Assembly (NCBI RefSeq): GCF_910594005.1
Contig: NC_057818.1
Span: forward strand, 61,020,001-61,084,000
Direction of reading: 5' to 3'
Source: Cervus elaphus
Lineage: Eukaryota > Chordata > Mammalia > Artiodactyla > Cervidae
Length of the DNA stretch: 64,000 nucleotides
The position numbers were made by a program, and so were the translations under genes. Each line of letters opens with the position of its first letter. Positions within the stretch are counted from its first letter, which is position 1. The notes under the pieces were generated by a model. The model was not told the origin of the DNA. It ran no database searches and was given only the letters and a program-made list of their open reading frames with translations. Shown in pieces: positions 46,646 through 57,758 of the stretch.

Positions 46646-48212
46646 GTATGATAATTTCCAGGCCCATTCACTTTCGTGTTTAATTTTGTTTTCCCAACAA
46701 CGGTGAGTATTTCTTGGATAATTCAGTTCAGTTTGTGTTACTTCTTCATATGTGCTAAATCCTCAGTACATCTACTCTTGGAATTTCGTGAAGACTTCCC
46801 CTCAAGTGTCTGGGCCAAAACGTTTTAAGGTAACACCACATCTGTCCACATCTGTGTGTACTGTCTGCATGGGGAACGTGGACAATTCACATGCAGCTTT
46901 CTTTCTCAGGGCACAGAAAACTACCGACTTCTTTTTCACTTTATTAATGAGGAAAGGCTTATTCTCACCAGCTATTTCTTCACCAGAGCACAGCTGGTAA
47001 AAGGGATGAGGGGATAATTTAGTTACATCAGTATGATATTTCATTACTGTCTAATAATACACATAATATCCAGGGTGCTGTGCAAAAACTTTTTTTCTTG
47101 TGATCACCAGAGAAATGGCAAGATGGAAAATATTTTTTCCTAGTATTGAGGCTGCAGAGCAGGGCCCTGTGGGTCTCCCAGGCACAGAGGCCTTTTTGGT
47201 TCCCATTTCTTATAGGCAGGACTGCAGTCTCCATGACCTTCTGTGAGTTCCAAAGGGCAGAACAGTTGCTAATCAAAGAAGGATGCTCACGCCGGGACAA
47301 TCGTGTCCAACTCTCTTGTGACCCAATGGACACAAAATGGGTTGCCATTTCTTCTTCCAGGGGACCTTCCCGACCCAGGAATGGAACCCAAGTCTCCTGT
47401 ACTGGCAGGTGGATTCTTTACCACTGCACTGATGAGGAGACCACCTAAGACCCTGCCCAAACTTAATCTTGCCACCAACCCCATCCTTTTACAACTTTGC
47501 AGAGAAAACAAGAAAACAAGACTGTTACTGCGTTGATCCTTAGCATATATCCCTAGCAGATGATATAACCTCCCCCTACTCACCAGAGAGGGGGCCTAAA
47601 GTGTTCCCTTTTAGACTTGCACATATATAAAGCCACTCTTACTCCTCCATAACTCTGTCTCTGTATTTCAAGTACTTCCATTCGACATTTGTGCACAGAG
47701 AGCCAAGATTTTGGCATCAGTATAACCTCCGGGTTCTGGTTCAACCCAGACATCTGACTTGTTGATTCAGAGGAACGTCTTTCAACACGTACTGATGTCT
47801 CTAAGATGTGACAGGACCAGACACAACACAGACCAAAGGAACACGCAGGGCCCCTCACCGACATACTAAGGTGCATACACCGAGGTTCTCAGGCCTTTCT
47901 TGTTGTTTTATTTTTATTGGGTTAATATTCCTAAGGTTCCATTTTTAAACTATTACATGTGTATTTATCTTCTTGACTTTTCTTGGTGTTATAGCTTATG
48001 ACGACAGAGTTGAAGCTTACTTCAGATCCTGTAATTATGGACAAGAGCAAAGATTAAAGAATTCTACCACTTCACTTCCAGGAAAAGGCTTACTGCCAAG
48101 AGCCACCCTTCCCCATTATCACTGATTTGAGACCCCCACTAGGCCCCCTGTTTCCCTGGGAAAAAACCAGACACACCCTCCACAAATTCCCAGTCTATGC
48201 CCTATCAGTGAT
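46646..48212. other. Spacer with antisense Bov-tA
   Basis: An antisense Bov-tA at 47290-47450 is the only recognised element. The rest (46646-47285 and 47455-48212) shows no gene or named repeat to my reading, and I found no counterpart in unit A. Confidence 0.5.
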
Positions 48213-48835
48213 GTGTTGTTGTTCCTGTTGTTTAGTCGCTCAGTCATGACTGACTCATTGCAGCCTCGTGGGCTGCAGCATGCCAGGCTTCCCTGCCTTT
48301 CACCATCTCCTGGAGTTTGCTCAAACTCATGTCCATTGAGTAGGTGATGCCATCTAACTGTCTCATCCTCTATCATTCCATTCTCCTCCTGCCTTCAATC
48401 TATCCCAGCCTTGAGTTCTTTACCAATGAGTCCGATATTTGCATCATGTGGCCAATGTACTGGAGCCTCAGTTTCAGCATCAGTCCTTCCAATGAATATT
48501 CACGGTTGGTCTCCTTTCGGATTGACTGGTTTGATCTCCTCGCTCTCCAAAAGACTCTCAAGACTGATCTCCAGCACCACAATCCAAAAGCATCGATTTT
48601 TCTATGCTCAGCCTTCTTTATGGACCAACTCTGACATCACTTTTTTAATCACACCCCAGGCTGACTACTGGAAAAACCATAGTTTGTCTACAGGGACCTT
48701 TTTTGGCAACGTGATCCCTTTGCTTTCTAATGCACGATGTAGTTCTATCATAACCTTCCTTACAAGGAGCAGTTGTTTTTTTACTTCCTGGCTGCGGTCC
48801 CCTTTAGCAGTAATTACAGTATTGAACTGGTTCCT
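48213..48835 (-). mobile_element. BovB fragment (antisense) abutting gene B promoter
   Basis: BovB 3' region with a Bov-A-like start ('tagtcgctcagtcatgactg') and the typical 'tccttccaatgaatattca' and 'ctgactactggaaaaacca' segments. It ends directly at the CpG-rich promoter. Confidence 0.85.
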
Positions 48836-49115
48836 CCGCCCGCCCCGCCCCGCCCCTCGGGCCGCGACGAGTCGCCCCGCCCTCCGCGCCGAGTAGCTCC
48901 GCCCTGCCCCTCTTGCCTCGCCGAGACGACCCGCCCCGCCGCGCAGCGAGGTTCCGCCTCACCTTTCAAAGGCCCTATGCTGGTCGGGCTTCTCTCCGTC
49001 ACCCACCCTCTGACGGCCTGGCCCCACCTCCAGGCCTTTCAGCTATTTGTCTGCGCGTGCGCGCACCGTGACACCCGCGGAAGCGGAGAGCGGCGAGTGC
49101 AGGTTCCAGCTTAGC
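48830..49115 (+). promoter_or_regulatory. Gene B CpG island, promoter and first (non-coding) exon
   Basis: Very CpG-dense, with repeated ccgcccc/ccccgcc Sp1-type boxes (48838-48950) and no TATA box seen. Exon 1 ends at 49115 with donor gtgagt at 49116. The downstream intron is clearly paralogous to that of gene A. Long open runs across the island are by-products of GC richness. Confidence 0.78.
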
Positions 49116-51982
49116 GTGAGTTTCTGACTTTGGAGTCGGACCTGCCTCTCGCAGTCTCCTTTTCTTTGTATCCAGGGTCTGAGGGTCGCTACTGACTCTA
49201 AATCCCCGCTCCCGCCCCACCACCCCAAGCAAATTCAGACGTCTCGGTAAGCGGCGAAGGGGCGCCTGCCTTTTGCTTTAAAGTCCGCACTGAAGCCGGT
49301 TCCTGCTTTTGGAACGCTGAAACGTTGCGTTTCGCACCTTTTCCGGCTTAAAACTGTTTACTGACCTCACTGACCCTTCTACCCTTTCTGCACCACATAC
49401 AATTCTATTAGGCCAGGTGGTTTATTCGCTCCACGTTCTTCAGCCTCTCCTTCTCGGGCCCTGGAGGCCTCGCCAGCCGCCCCGCTCCCGGAGAGGCCGC
49501 GTTCTCTCCCCGGTCCTGGGATTCTGGAGAGCCCGCCCCGCTCCTGAGACCCCTATCCCTCCCAGCCCTCTGTCCTCACGTCTCCTCAGGCCGGTCCTTC
49601 TGCCCTTCAGAGTGACCTTTCCCCTGACCCCTGGTGGCGGGAGATGACCTCAGGCAGCCACGTGACACCCATGGTTCTTCGGCCCCACATACCAGGCGCT
49701 GGAATTTGGCTTTTGCGGGAGGGCCTTTCTTATTCCGTCTCCTACCCTGTAAATAGTGGGCGGAAGGCGGGATCAGGAGAAGCAGAGACAGTGACTCCTA
49801 GAGAAATGGAAAATTGAGAAAAGCTTGTGGGACAAGCGATGGCAGTGACGAGGATTGTGAGGAACTTGGAAGAGACAGCTTCATGGAAGAGAATGAGCCT
49901 TGTAGGGAGCGGGTGGGGAAAGGAGAGAAATTTAGAAAAAAGCAGGATCTCCGGAGAGTTAACGGTGAGCAAGGTAGGGAGGTGTGGTTGTTCATTCCGA
50001 CTCTGTGCGAGCCCTGTGTCTCCCAGAGTTTTCTCAAATCCATGTCCGTTGAGCCAGGGATGGTATCTCACCATCTCGTCCTCTGCCGCCCCCTTCTGTA
50101 GCCTTCAAGGGAGAGGGGCTGTAAATCAGGGGTCCCAAAGAGGGCGACAGTGGAGACACAGTTCACAGAGACAGCCCGCGAAGGCGATACAAGAGTTGGG
50201 CCCAGAGCAAGAATATCCTGCTGGGAGAGAAAGGGGACTCCTAGTGATTGGAGGAGCTGAGAAAAAAAGCGAGCTGAAAGGAAGCATAGTCACTTGGGGT
50301 GCCAGAGAGTTGGCAGAAAGGGCAGGCAGAGGTGGAGAAAGAAAGGCAGAAATACAGGGAGATTGAGGATCACCAGGGAGGCTGGAGAGAAAGCAACTTG
50401 ACGGGAACAGATGGCAGAGAGGCGGGATGGGAGGCAGGGAAGAAGTAGAGAGGAGGACAGGCTCAGCAGGAGAGCAGAGATGAGAGCAGAGAAAGGGAGA
50501 TGTAGAAAGAAGTAGGGAAACAGATCAACCAAATGAAGTCGAAACAGCTAGTGTGCATGTGATGGTGGGGACTAGATCCAGAAGAGTGCTGAAGCGGTGG
50601 GGTAAGAGTTATTAAGTCATCATACATTGATTTTTGGCTTTAAAATCTAATGTAAATCTTGCTTCTTTAAATTATACAGATAAGAATGAGAATTGCAAAG
50701 CTTCTGTCTGTGAGACATGTGTATTTTGTCATTATTTGTACTAAAAGAGCATGCACGTGTAGAGCCTGTTGAGGTGGGGACTGGGGCAGTGACTTGATTC
50801 TCTCAGGTGTGGGTCACCCCGTTCCCTGTTCCTGGTGAGGAGTAGAGGTTATGCGGAAGAAATGGGGCAAGAACTGACTGACTCTTACTACATGATACCT
50901 TTTCAAGGAACTTTAAACATGTTCTTTGTGATGGTTTTACTTTTGGCTTTCTGCTTTCTTTACATTTAATTATTTTTGTAGCTTGGGATAAAGATTTGTT
51001 TGTTCAATAGCGACTTTCTTGTAAACAATTATGGAGATTTGTCTCACTTGGGACAACTTGGATGAATGTAGAGAATATTATGGTAAGTGAATTAAGACTG
51101 ACAGGCAAAGGCTGGTATTATATGTCCTTCTATTATATGGAATGTAAAAAAATGAAACTCACTAGTACCAGGGGGTAGGATGGTGGTCATCTGGGGCTGG
51201 AAGGTCGGGAAGATGGGGAGATGTTGGTCAATCAAAAGCTACAGACTTTGAATTGTGAAATGAGTAAATGAGTGCGTCCTGGGGAGGTGTGTGCCACATG
51301 CTGACCATAGTTAATCCTGTTCTGTTACTGCATGCTGGGAATTTGTCAGGAGAGTATGTCGTCAGTGTTGTCACCACACACAGAACATGGGAACTTGAGG
51401 TGATGGATGTGTTGGTTAGTGGTTTGTGATAAATATTTCACAGTTTACAAACGTGTCACATGGTCACAGGGTGTATGGTTTATGTACACATAACCCTTTC
51501 ATTAGTCAGTTCTCCCCCATCAGACACGCTCCTCAGGATCTCGTGTGGGGCCTCGCCCCAGGAATGTGCACAGGCCGCAGATGATTCCGATCTGTATCCT
51601 GCATTGAGCACCAGGGCTCTTAGCCTCCACTTCTGAGACTGAGATCGGGCCCTGGGGGAGGGGAGGGCGCTCTGCTCCGAGTGGGGCTGGACCAGGGCAT
51701 GCTGTGTGACCTCAAGGGCATCGTGGGGTCAGCTGAGGAGCCCCCTGCTGCTGTGTACGTGAGGCCTCACCAGGAGGGGAGTGTGATCCGAGAGAAAGTG
51801 TGGGAAAGTCCCGTGTTGGTCTCTGTGCAGGAGTTGCCTGTCCTGAGTCCCTCCTGAGACAGTGGCCACAGAGGACTGTCTGTTCCTCATGGTGAGGGCT
51901 TCCCTGTGTGTGTGCCTGGGGCTCAGGAAGGGGGTGTGTTGACTCTAAGCATTAAATAGCATATTTTCCACTTTCTTGATAG
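49116..51982 (+). other. Gene B intron 1
   Basis: Paralogous to 22093-24250 plus 30136-31203 of gene A, without the roughly 5.9 kb and the SINEs found there. It contains a purine-rich tract (50265-50525). No exon is supported. Confidence 0.75.
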
Positions 51983-52065
51983 ACCTCTGAAGACTTGTGT
52001 TGCCTGAGGAAGCCCTGAAGTTGAGGAAGAGGAAAGAACAGGAGTCAGGCATGGCTCTTTCTCAG
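51983..52065 (+). CDS. Gene B start-codon exon (MALSQ)
   Basis: The acceptor 'cttgatag' is followed by a short 5' UTR and ATG at 52051 encoding MALSQ, with donor gtaagg at 52066. Phase 0 leads into the KRAB exon. The exon is the first coding part of a three-exon reading frame (52051-52065, 57632-57758, 60882-63559), which totals 2820 nt, exactly 940 codons including the stop. Confidence 0.88.
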
Positions 52066-53642
52066 GTAAGGTCATACTCAGTCTGTCCTTCCTGAAATGC
52101 CCTTCTCTGGACTCGCTAATCATGTCTGACTCTGGAGTGTCCTGTCTGACTCCTGTACATGCACGCTCACCCGGGGCCTTCCCTCATGGTCTGTCGTCTC
52201 CACTTAGATCCCATCTCCCCACGACCCGGTGACCTGGCCCTTGTGAGGAGGCTCCCCTGGGCACCGTCCTGGGCAGGGCTTCTCACCCATGGGTTGGAGA
52301 CGGGGTCTCAGTGCTGTTGGGCAGCAGGGATTGCTTAGGGCCCATCTGGATGCGCTGTCTGCTCTCTGTCAACCAGGGTCAGGAAACTGCACACTAGACG
52401 TGAGATATTAACATGCACAGTACCTGCTAAAATCTGGAAAAGAGGCCAATAAAGGGAAATCAGATCTGAATTTTTATAGAACATTTAAAGCTAAATGAGG
52501 ACCTCCTTGAATCTGAAGTGTTTAGAAATGGAATGGAAAGTTCAGAAACAGACCTCTCATCTAGAGAGTGTTTCATTACAGCGTCTACTTTAAACTATGA
52601 AATATAGTTTACTAATTATTTTTTCTTCTTTTTTGGCCACATGATGCAGCCTGCAGGGTCTTAGTTCCCTGAGGAGGCATTAAACCCAAAACCCTGTGGT
52701 GGAAGTGTGGGATCTTAACCAGTGAACTGACAGGGAATTCCCCCAACTTTCCTAATCTTCATGCACTATTTGGTCATGGAGTAAAATGATAAACATTGGA
52801 TTTTGTTAATAACTACATCCCTTACATTAAGGACAAAATCATATTACTATTTTTTTTAATATATTTGTCAGCTGTACTGATCTTCATTGCTGTAGTGACT
52901 TTTATCTAGTTCTGGTGTGTGGTGCCCACTGTTTAGTTGCAGTGTAGGAGTTTCTTATTACAGTGGCTTTTCTTATTTTGGAACCCAGACTGTAGAGCGT
53001 GCTGGCTTCAGTAATTTCACCTGCTGGGCTCTACAGCTCTTGCTCAGAAATTGAGGCTCATGGCTTAGTTGCCCCTCAGCATGTGGGATCTTACCAGATC
53101 AGGCACCACAGGGGAAGCCCTCATATTATTTTTTAAATCTTTATATTATTTTCTGCTTGTATTAATATATATTTTTTGAGCTAGTATAAGATAATGTTGA
53201 GGACTTCCCTGGTGGTACAGTGACTAAGAATGTGCCTGCCAATGTAGGGTGCACGGGTTCCATCCCAGGTCCAGGAAGATGCCTCAGAGCAACTAAACCT
53301 GTGTACCAAAACTACTGAGCCTGTGCTCTAGAGCCCAGGAGCCATAACTCCTGAAACCCACACTCTCTAGAGCCTGTGCTCAAAAACAAGAGAAGCCACT
53401 GCAATGAGAAGCCCGGGCACTGCAGCCATAAGTACAGAAAGCGTGCTCACAGCAACAAAAGACCCAGCAAAACCAAAATAAATAAGCTTTCTAAAAGACA
53501 GAGAATGCTGACAAATTACTGAAGTGCAATTGATTCCTTTTTAATGTCCCAAAGATGCTGAAATACGCATGAATAAAAGAAGACATGAGTATCATCCCAC
53601 AATGTGTCAAAAGGCATCTTTTTGGAGAAGGGAATGGCCACC
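52066..53642 (+). other. Gene B intron between ATG and KRAB exons, left part
   Basis: It holds shared CHR SINEs (antisense 52628-52742 and 52855-53122, sense 53198-53495) and the start of a Bov-A (about 53629) that is split by the ERV insertion. Confidence 0.72.
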
Positions 53643-54044
53643 TGTTATGCCCGATGTCCAAATCCCCGAGTGGGAAGAGAGAAGGCCTCCAAGACAATGC
53701 AACTCTCAGGAAGGGAAGTTTATTACTGACTTGAGCCAGGACTCTTCGCCCACAACCAACGCAGTGGTGCGGGTCAGAGAGCCCCAAGCCTAAGCTGTTA
53801 CACAAATTTATAGGGTGAGAAGCGGATTGGTTACACGTTTGCAAAGCAATTTCATTGGTCAATACTTTCGGCGCGCGGGACTTTCCTGGGGGTTTCCGCC
53901 CCGTTCCTAATTTCCTAATTGGCAAACATCGGTGAAAGCTAATTGGTCCTAATTGGCAAACAGTGGTCATTGTTAAGCGAAAGCTGCCTGATAGTAGGAA
54001 GGCCTATTCCTAATCTAAGTTGCGTTACTTCTGCTCGCCTCACA
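53643..54044 (-). mobile_element. LTR of the rearranged integrant (antisense)
   Basis: On its own strand TGTGAGGC (54044) to GGGCATAACA (53643), 402 bp. It has several 'ccaat' boxes ('gattggttacac', 'ttaattgg'-type complements). Same family as the solo LTR at 19371-19800. Confidence 0.83.
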
Positions 54045-55160
54045 TTCCCCTCTGTCTGTTGTTCAAGTAGAGGAATCTTCCTCTTTTCCATCTTGGGCCG
54101 CTGACACTATAAGTGGACCCAGGAGGGTGGAAATTAAGGTAGTTGAAAACAAGACTCAAACCATCTGCGCTGGGCTTCCCGTTCTCTCTCTCTAATCAAG
54201 ACCACCTCAGACAAGGAAGTCAAAGACTTCTCTAAATGACTGATTGATTCTCTTACCACTCTTGTATGGTCTGCATAGAAACCTCGCAGACCCTACCCTG
54301 TTGGAGAAAAATCGAGTCATCTACAGCAGCTCGTAGGGAGGAAAGCCCTTGGCCTTGCAGAGATAGTAAAGCTTGGTTCTCCCATATCTGAGGTACTTGG
54401 CCCTGCAGGTTGCGCCACACTCGGGTCTACCAAATCTCTGTTTCCTACGTCCCATTCCCGGGGCCCATCACAAGAGGTTACACAGCTTCAGCTCCTGCAA
54501 TAATCAGCAGGAGAATTAGGAGACCTCCCGGCAGACGAGTCAAAGGATTTGACGGGTGAGGTCTTGCCTTCCATTCTGCTCCTGTTTTTCCAGTGTGGCT
54601 TGCCGCACGTGATTGCAGTGAACCCAGGGTCCAATCCCGTCGACCTTTACAGCAGTAGGAGTGGTAAGGAAAACAACATAAGGGCCTTTTCATCTAGGTT
54701 CTAATACACACAGGAGGGGTCTTCCATACAGAATCTCAAAAGGGCAGCTTATAAGGGGTGTTACGTGCCTGAAAGAGTGCGAAGGGAAGGAGGGTCACCC
54801 AGTTCCCGCCAGTCTCTATTGCCAACTTCGTTCTGATTCATTCTCTCAACCTGTCCTGAGCTCTGGGGATTATATTCACAATATAACTTCCATTTCATCC
54901 CCAGAGCTTGGGCCAGCCCTTGTACAATCTGGCTCACAAAGGCAGGTCCATTATCAGAGCCCATAGTCACCGGCAGCTCGTACCTAGGCACTATCTCCTC
55001 TAAGCTCTCCCTTCCACTCACCCCGAGAAGGTATCTACCAGAACCAACATATAGCGATACCTGTACTTGCCTGGCCTTACCTCAGTGAAATTTATCTCCC
55101 AGTGTTGCCCTGGCTCTTCCCCTCGGTACCTCGTTCACGCTTCGCAAGCCTGGATTATCT
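54045..55160 (-). pseudogene. Gammaretroviral env/pol remnants (integrase recognisable)
   Basis: On the minus strand 54761-55021 carries an integrase core segment with GSDNGPAFVSQ and NPQSSGQVERMN, two of the DDE-region signatures. The upstream strand HWEINFTEVRPG lies near 55080-55115. A deletion and frameshift separate the two. Between integrase and the LTR most of env is missing. It is inactive. Confidence 0.78.
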
Positions 55161-55229
55161 CTCGTCCAGTTGTATTTTCCTCAAACACTGATCAACACGC
55201 AGATTCAGTCCATATTTGCTTTCATTTAT

Positions 55230-55605
55230 CTACTGAGTGTACCCAAGCTTCTTCTTCAGACTCTGGCATCTCAGGGGGAGGAGGGCGAGGGAGCCTGAAG
55301 TAGACCTTCACAGAATCATAGATAGTGCAGTCAGAGTGCCAATCATGATGATGCGGGCAAAGAGTCCCTTTCATACACCTCTAAATCCAAGTCTCTTGAG
55401 GACCTGAGAGGCATTGCTACCCTTCTCTTTATGCAACACAGACACCACGGAATCAACAATAGTATGTTCAAAGCAGGCAAACTTCATCATGGTGTATGGT
55501 ATCTGTCTCATCCAAAGAGGAGCAACCCCCTTGTAGAACGCCTTTAAGCCTTCTTCCTTATATATTTTGGGAGCTGCATCCCTCAGAGTGTTACCACATA
55601 TGAGT
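55230..55605 (-). pseudogene. SLC25A3 (pseudogene fragment): SLC25A3-like (mitochondrial phosphate carrier) cDNA fragment
   Basis: Minus-strand translation gives the C-terminal part of the phosphate carrier: TLRDAAPKIYKEEGLKAFYK, then GVAPLWMRQIPYTMMKFACF, then DSVVSVLHKEKGS, LKRLGFRGV, KGLFARIIMIGTLTAL and, one frame over, YDSVKVYFRLPRPPPPEMP with a stop at 55230. Recognition is from memory of the human protein. About 43 residues between FACFE and DSVVS are missing without loss of frame. A Trp codon is now TGA (55371-55373), and a frameshift follows TLTAL. No introns are present, so the source was spliced mRNA. No poly-A tail is seen. Carrier-derived 3' UTR may run on to about 55165. Confidence 0.82.
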
Positions 55606-55658
55606 GTGCATGAGGCCTTCTCTCTTCCCGCTCGGGGATTCGGACATCAGCCATAACA

Positions 55659-57631
55659 CACCCACTCCAGTATTCTTGCCTGAAAATCCCATGAACAGAG
55701 GAGCGTGGCGGGCTACCTACCGTGAGGTCACAAAGAGTCTGCCATGACTGAGTAACTAAACAACAAAAACCTCCACACACAGCAGAGTGAGCTCTGAAAA
55801 ACAAATCTAAACCTCTATTGACCTCCTGCAGATTCTTCAGTGACTTCCAGGTACTTTTGGAATAAAGTCCTAACAAAGACCTTGTAGAAAGCAGCCTCTA
55901 CCTGGCATCACCCCTCTTTGTTCCCTGTGTCCCAGTCAGACTGGCTGGCTTTCTGTTCACTAAATATCTTCCTGCCTCAGAGCCAGCACTCAGGCTGTTC
56001 TCTCTGCTCGCAACACTCTTCCATTTCCCACCTTGCCAATCCAAGTGTTTCTTCCTCATGGAGACCTTGTCTGATTATTGATGTAGGTCAAGACTTTCTG
56101 TTAAAACTTCTCTTAGCACCAGGCCTGTTTCAGAGCACATATTGCAATAGTAATGTTAAAATTATGGATGTAATTGGGTGGCTGGCTGCTAGATTGTCAG
56201 CTCCATCACATTTACTGCTGTATTCCCAGCTTGGAACCCAGACTTGACTCTCAGTAAATTTTGATTGAAAGAAAAAAGTAAAGACAACTCTTCCTTGTTT
56301 CAACCAGTTGTATGTTTATGTGTGCATGTGTGAGTGCATGGATCTGTAGTTCTATGGTTTTATTATGGAACATCATCTCATAAATACGGAACATCATCTC
56401 ATAAATACGTTTTATGCTTTGTAGCAGTTACAATTGTATCTTAAGTGTTTTCCATGGCCTTAAGTTTTTTCTACCTCAGCACATGAGTGATGGAAATAGT
56501 GGTAAGATTATTGACATTATGTGGGTTGGTGGGGACAGGGGGTGACCCTATACAGTAACCATTTATCTGATAGTCATGTCTGCCTCTTTGCGACCCAATG
56601 GGCCATAGGCCTTCAGGCTCCTCAGTCCCTGAAATTCTCCGGGCAAGAATACAGGAGTGGATTGCCATGCCCTCCTCCAGGGGGATCTTCCCCATGCAGA
56701 CATCAGCCCCATGTCACCTTCATTGCAGGCAGAATCTTTACTGCCAAGCCTCCAGGGAAGAACAGATACCTACATATTATACTGTATATTATACTCTTTC
56801 CTAGCATTCAGAAGGAGGCAGATAGTAAATTAATTTGTGAATATTTTTCTCTCTGTCTATAATGTCCATCATTTCTTGGTTGACAAAAGATCTGGGATTC
56901 TACACCTCCATTGCACTTCAGCTTTCTTGAACTTGTTTCAGGTATTCTCAGAAAACTCTCTGTGGATGCACTTTCCTGCTCTGGTACTTAACTTGTTGAT
57001 TCTTTAGGTTGAGTTGTCAGTCCCAACCACCTGACCTCAGGTGCTGTTGCCTCATTTCTTAATTTCTTAGTTTGATCTGAGCAATTCCTTAGAATGACAA
57101 AGTTTTCTCCCAAGTAAGATGGACACAGATCTTTCTCTGATGTGCTGTTATGTTGATGATAAGTTCATCCATGTAAAGTCTTTAGAGTAATGCTTAGTGT
57201 GTACGAAGTGCTGAAACACCTGTCATCAGTGTGATGATGTCATAATCATCACAGTGTGTGTTCTTTTAAAGCTGCTGTGGACTTTGTCATCTCTGAAGAC
57301 GTCAGTCTTGCTGTAACTCATCTAGATAGTGAATGTCACTTAGTGTGTAGAGTGTAACACTTTGGCATAGACAACTCACTGATTGAATTTATTTGTATAT
57401 TCTTCATGTATTGTCCACACAACTGACAAATTCATATTGATTGGAAGATGTCATAATCTTATGAAACAACCTGGAAATTAGAGACCCACAGTTTGTTCCA
57501 AATAGCTTTTAATGGATCTATCAGAATATTACATTACCAGAACTTATCCTTACCCCTCTCACCTCTTCTCATTTCGTGTGAAAATGAGAATCCTCCTCAG
57601 CGCCTGTTAGTGAAATGTGCTTTCATTTCAG
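55659..57631 (+). other. Gene B intron between ATG and KRAB exons, right part
   Basis: It begins with the rest of the split Bov-A (55663-55770), then intron paralogous to 33020-34526. A segment of about 345 bp at 56563-56907 has no counterpart there; see the finding. An antisense Bov-tA at 56566-56762 lies inside that segment. Confidence 0.72.
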
Positions 57632-57758
57632 ACACAGTTGACCATCGAGGATGTGGACATCAAGTTCACTCCAGAGGAGTGGGAATGCCTCGACCCTGCT
57701 CAGAGGACCTTGTACCGGGACGTGATGGAGGAGACCTACAGGAACCTGCTGTCTGTGG
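57632..57758 (+). CDS. Gene B KRAB-A box exon
   Basis: 127 nt between acceptor 'atttcag' and donor gtgagg, in frame with MALSQ and ending in phase 1. It encodes a KRAB-A box with IEDVDIKF, FTPEEW, LDPAQRTLYRDVM and YRNLLSVG. The triad that is normally MLE, part of the TRIM28-binding surface, reads MEE here, and DVAV reads DVDI. Binding may therefore be weakened. All splice signals are intact. Confidence 0.92.

Larger units (their letters stand above)
53643..55658 (-). mobile_element. Rearranged gammaretrovirus-like integrant with two U5 ends
   Basis: The insertion is bounded by TGTTATG (53643) and CATAACA (55658) and flanked by the exact 4-bp duplicate cacc (53639-53642 and 55659-55662) in a Bov-A whose empty form is intact in unit A (32889-33017). 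The left part is an antisense LTR (53643-54044) preceded on its own strand by a polypurine tract. Antisense env/pol remnants follow, then an SLC25A3-like fragment. The right 47 bp (55612-55658) is again the LTR 3' (U5) end, now on the plus strand. Thus both ends are U5 ends, which a normal provirus never has. Confidence 0.82.

Noticed and set aside
48773..49232. Several overlapping open frames over the gene B CpG island, and similar ones at 21857-22460
   Set aside because: High GC content lowers stop-codon frequency. The frames differ between the paralogous islands and start in BovB or intron sequence.
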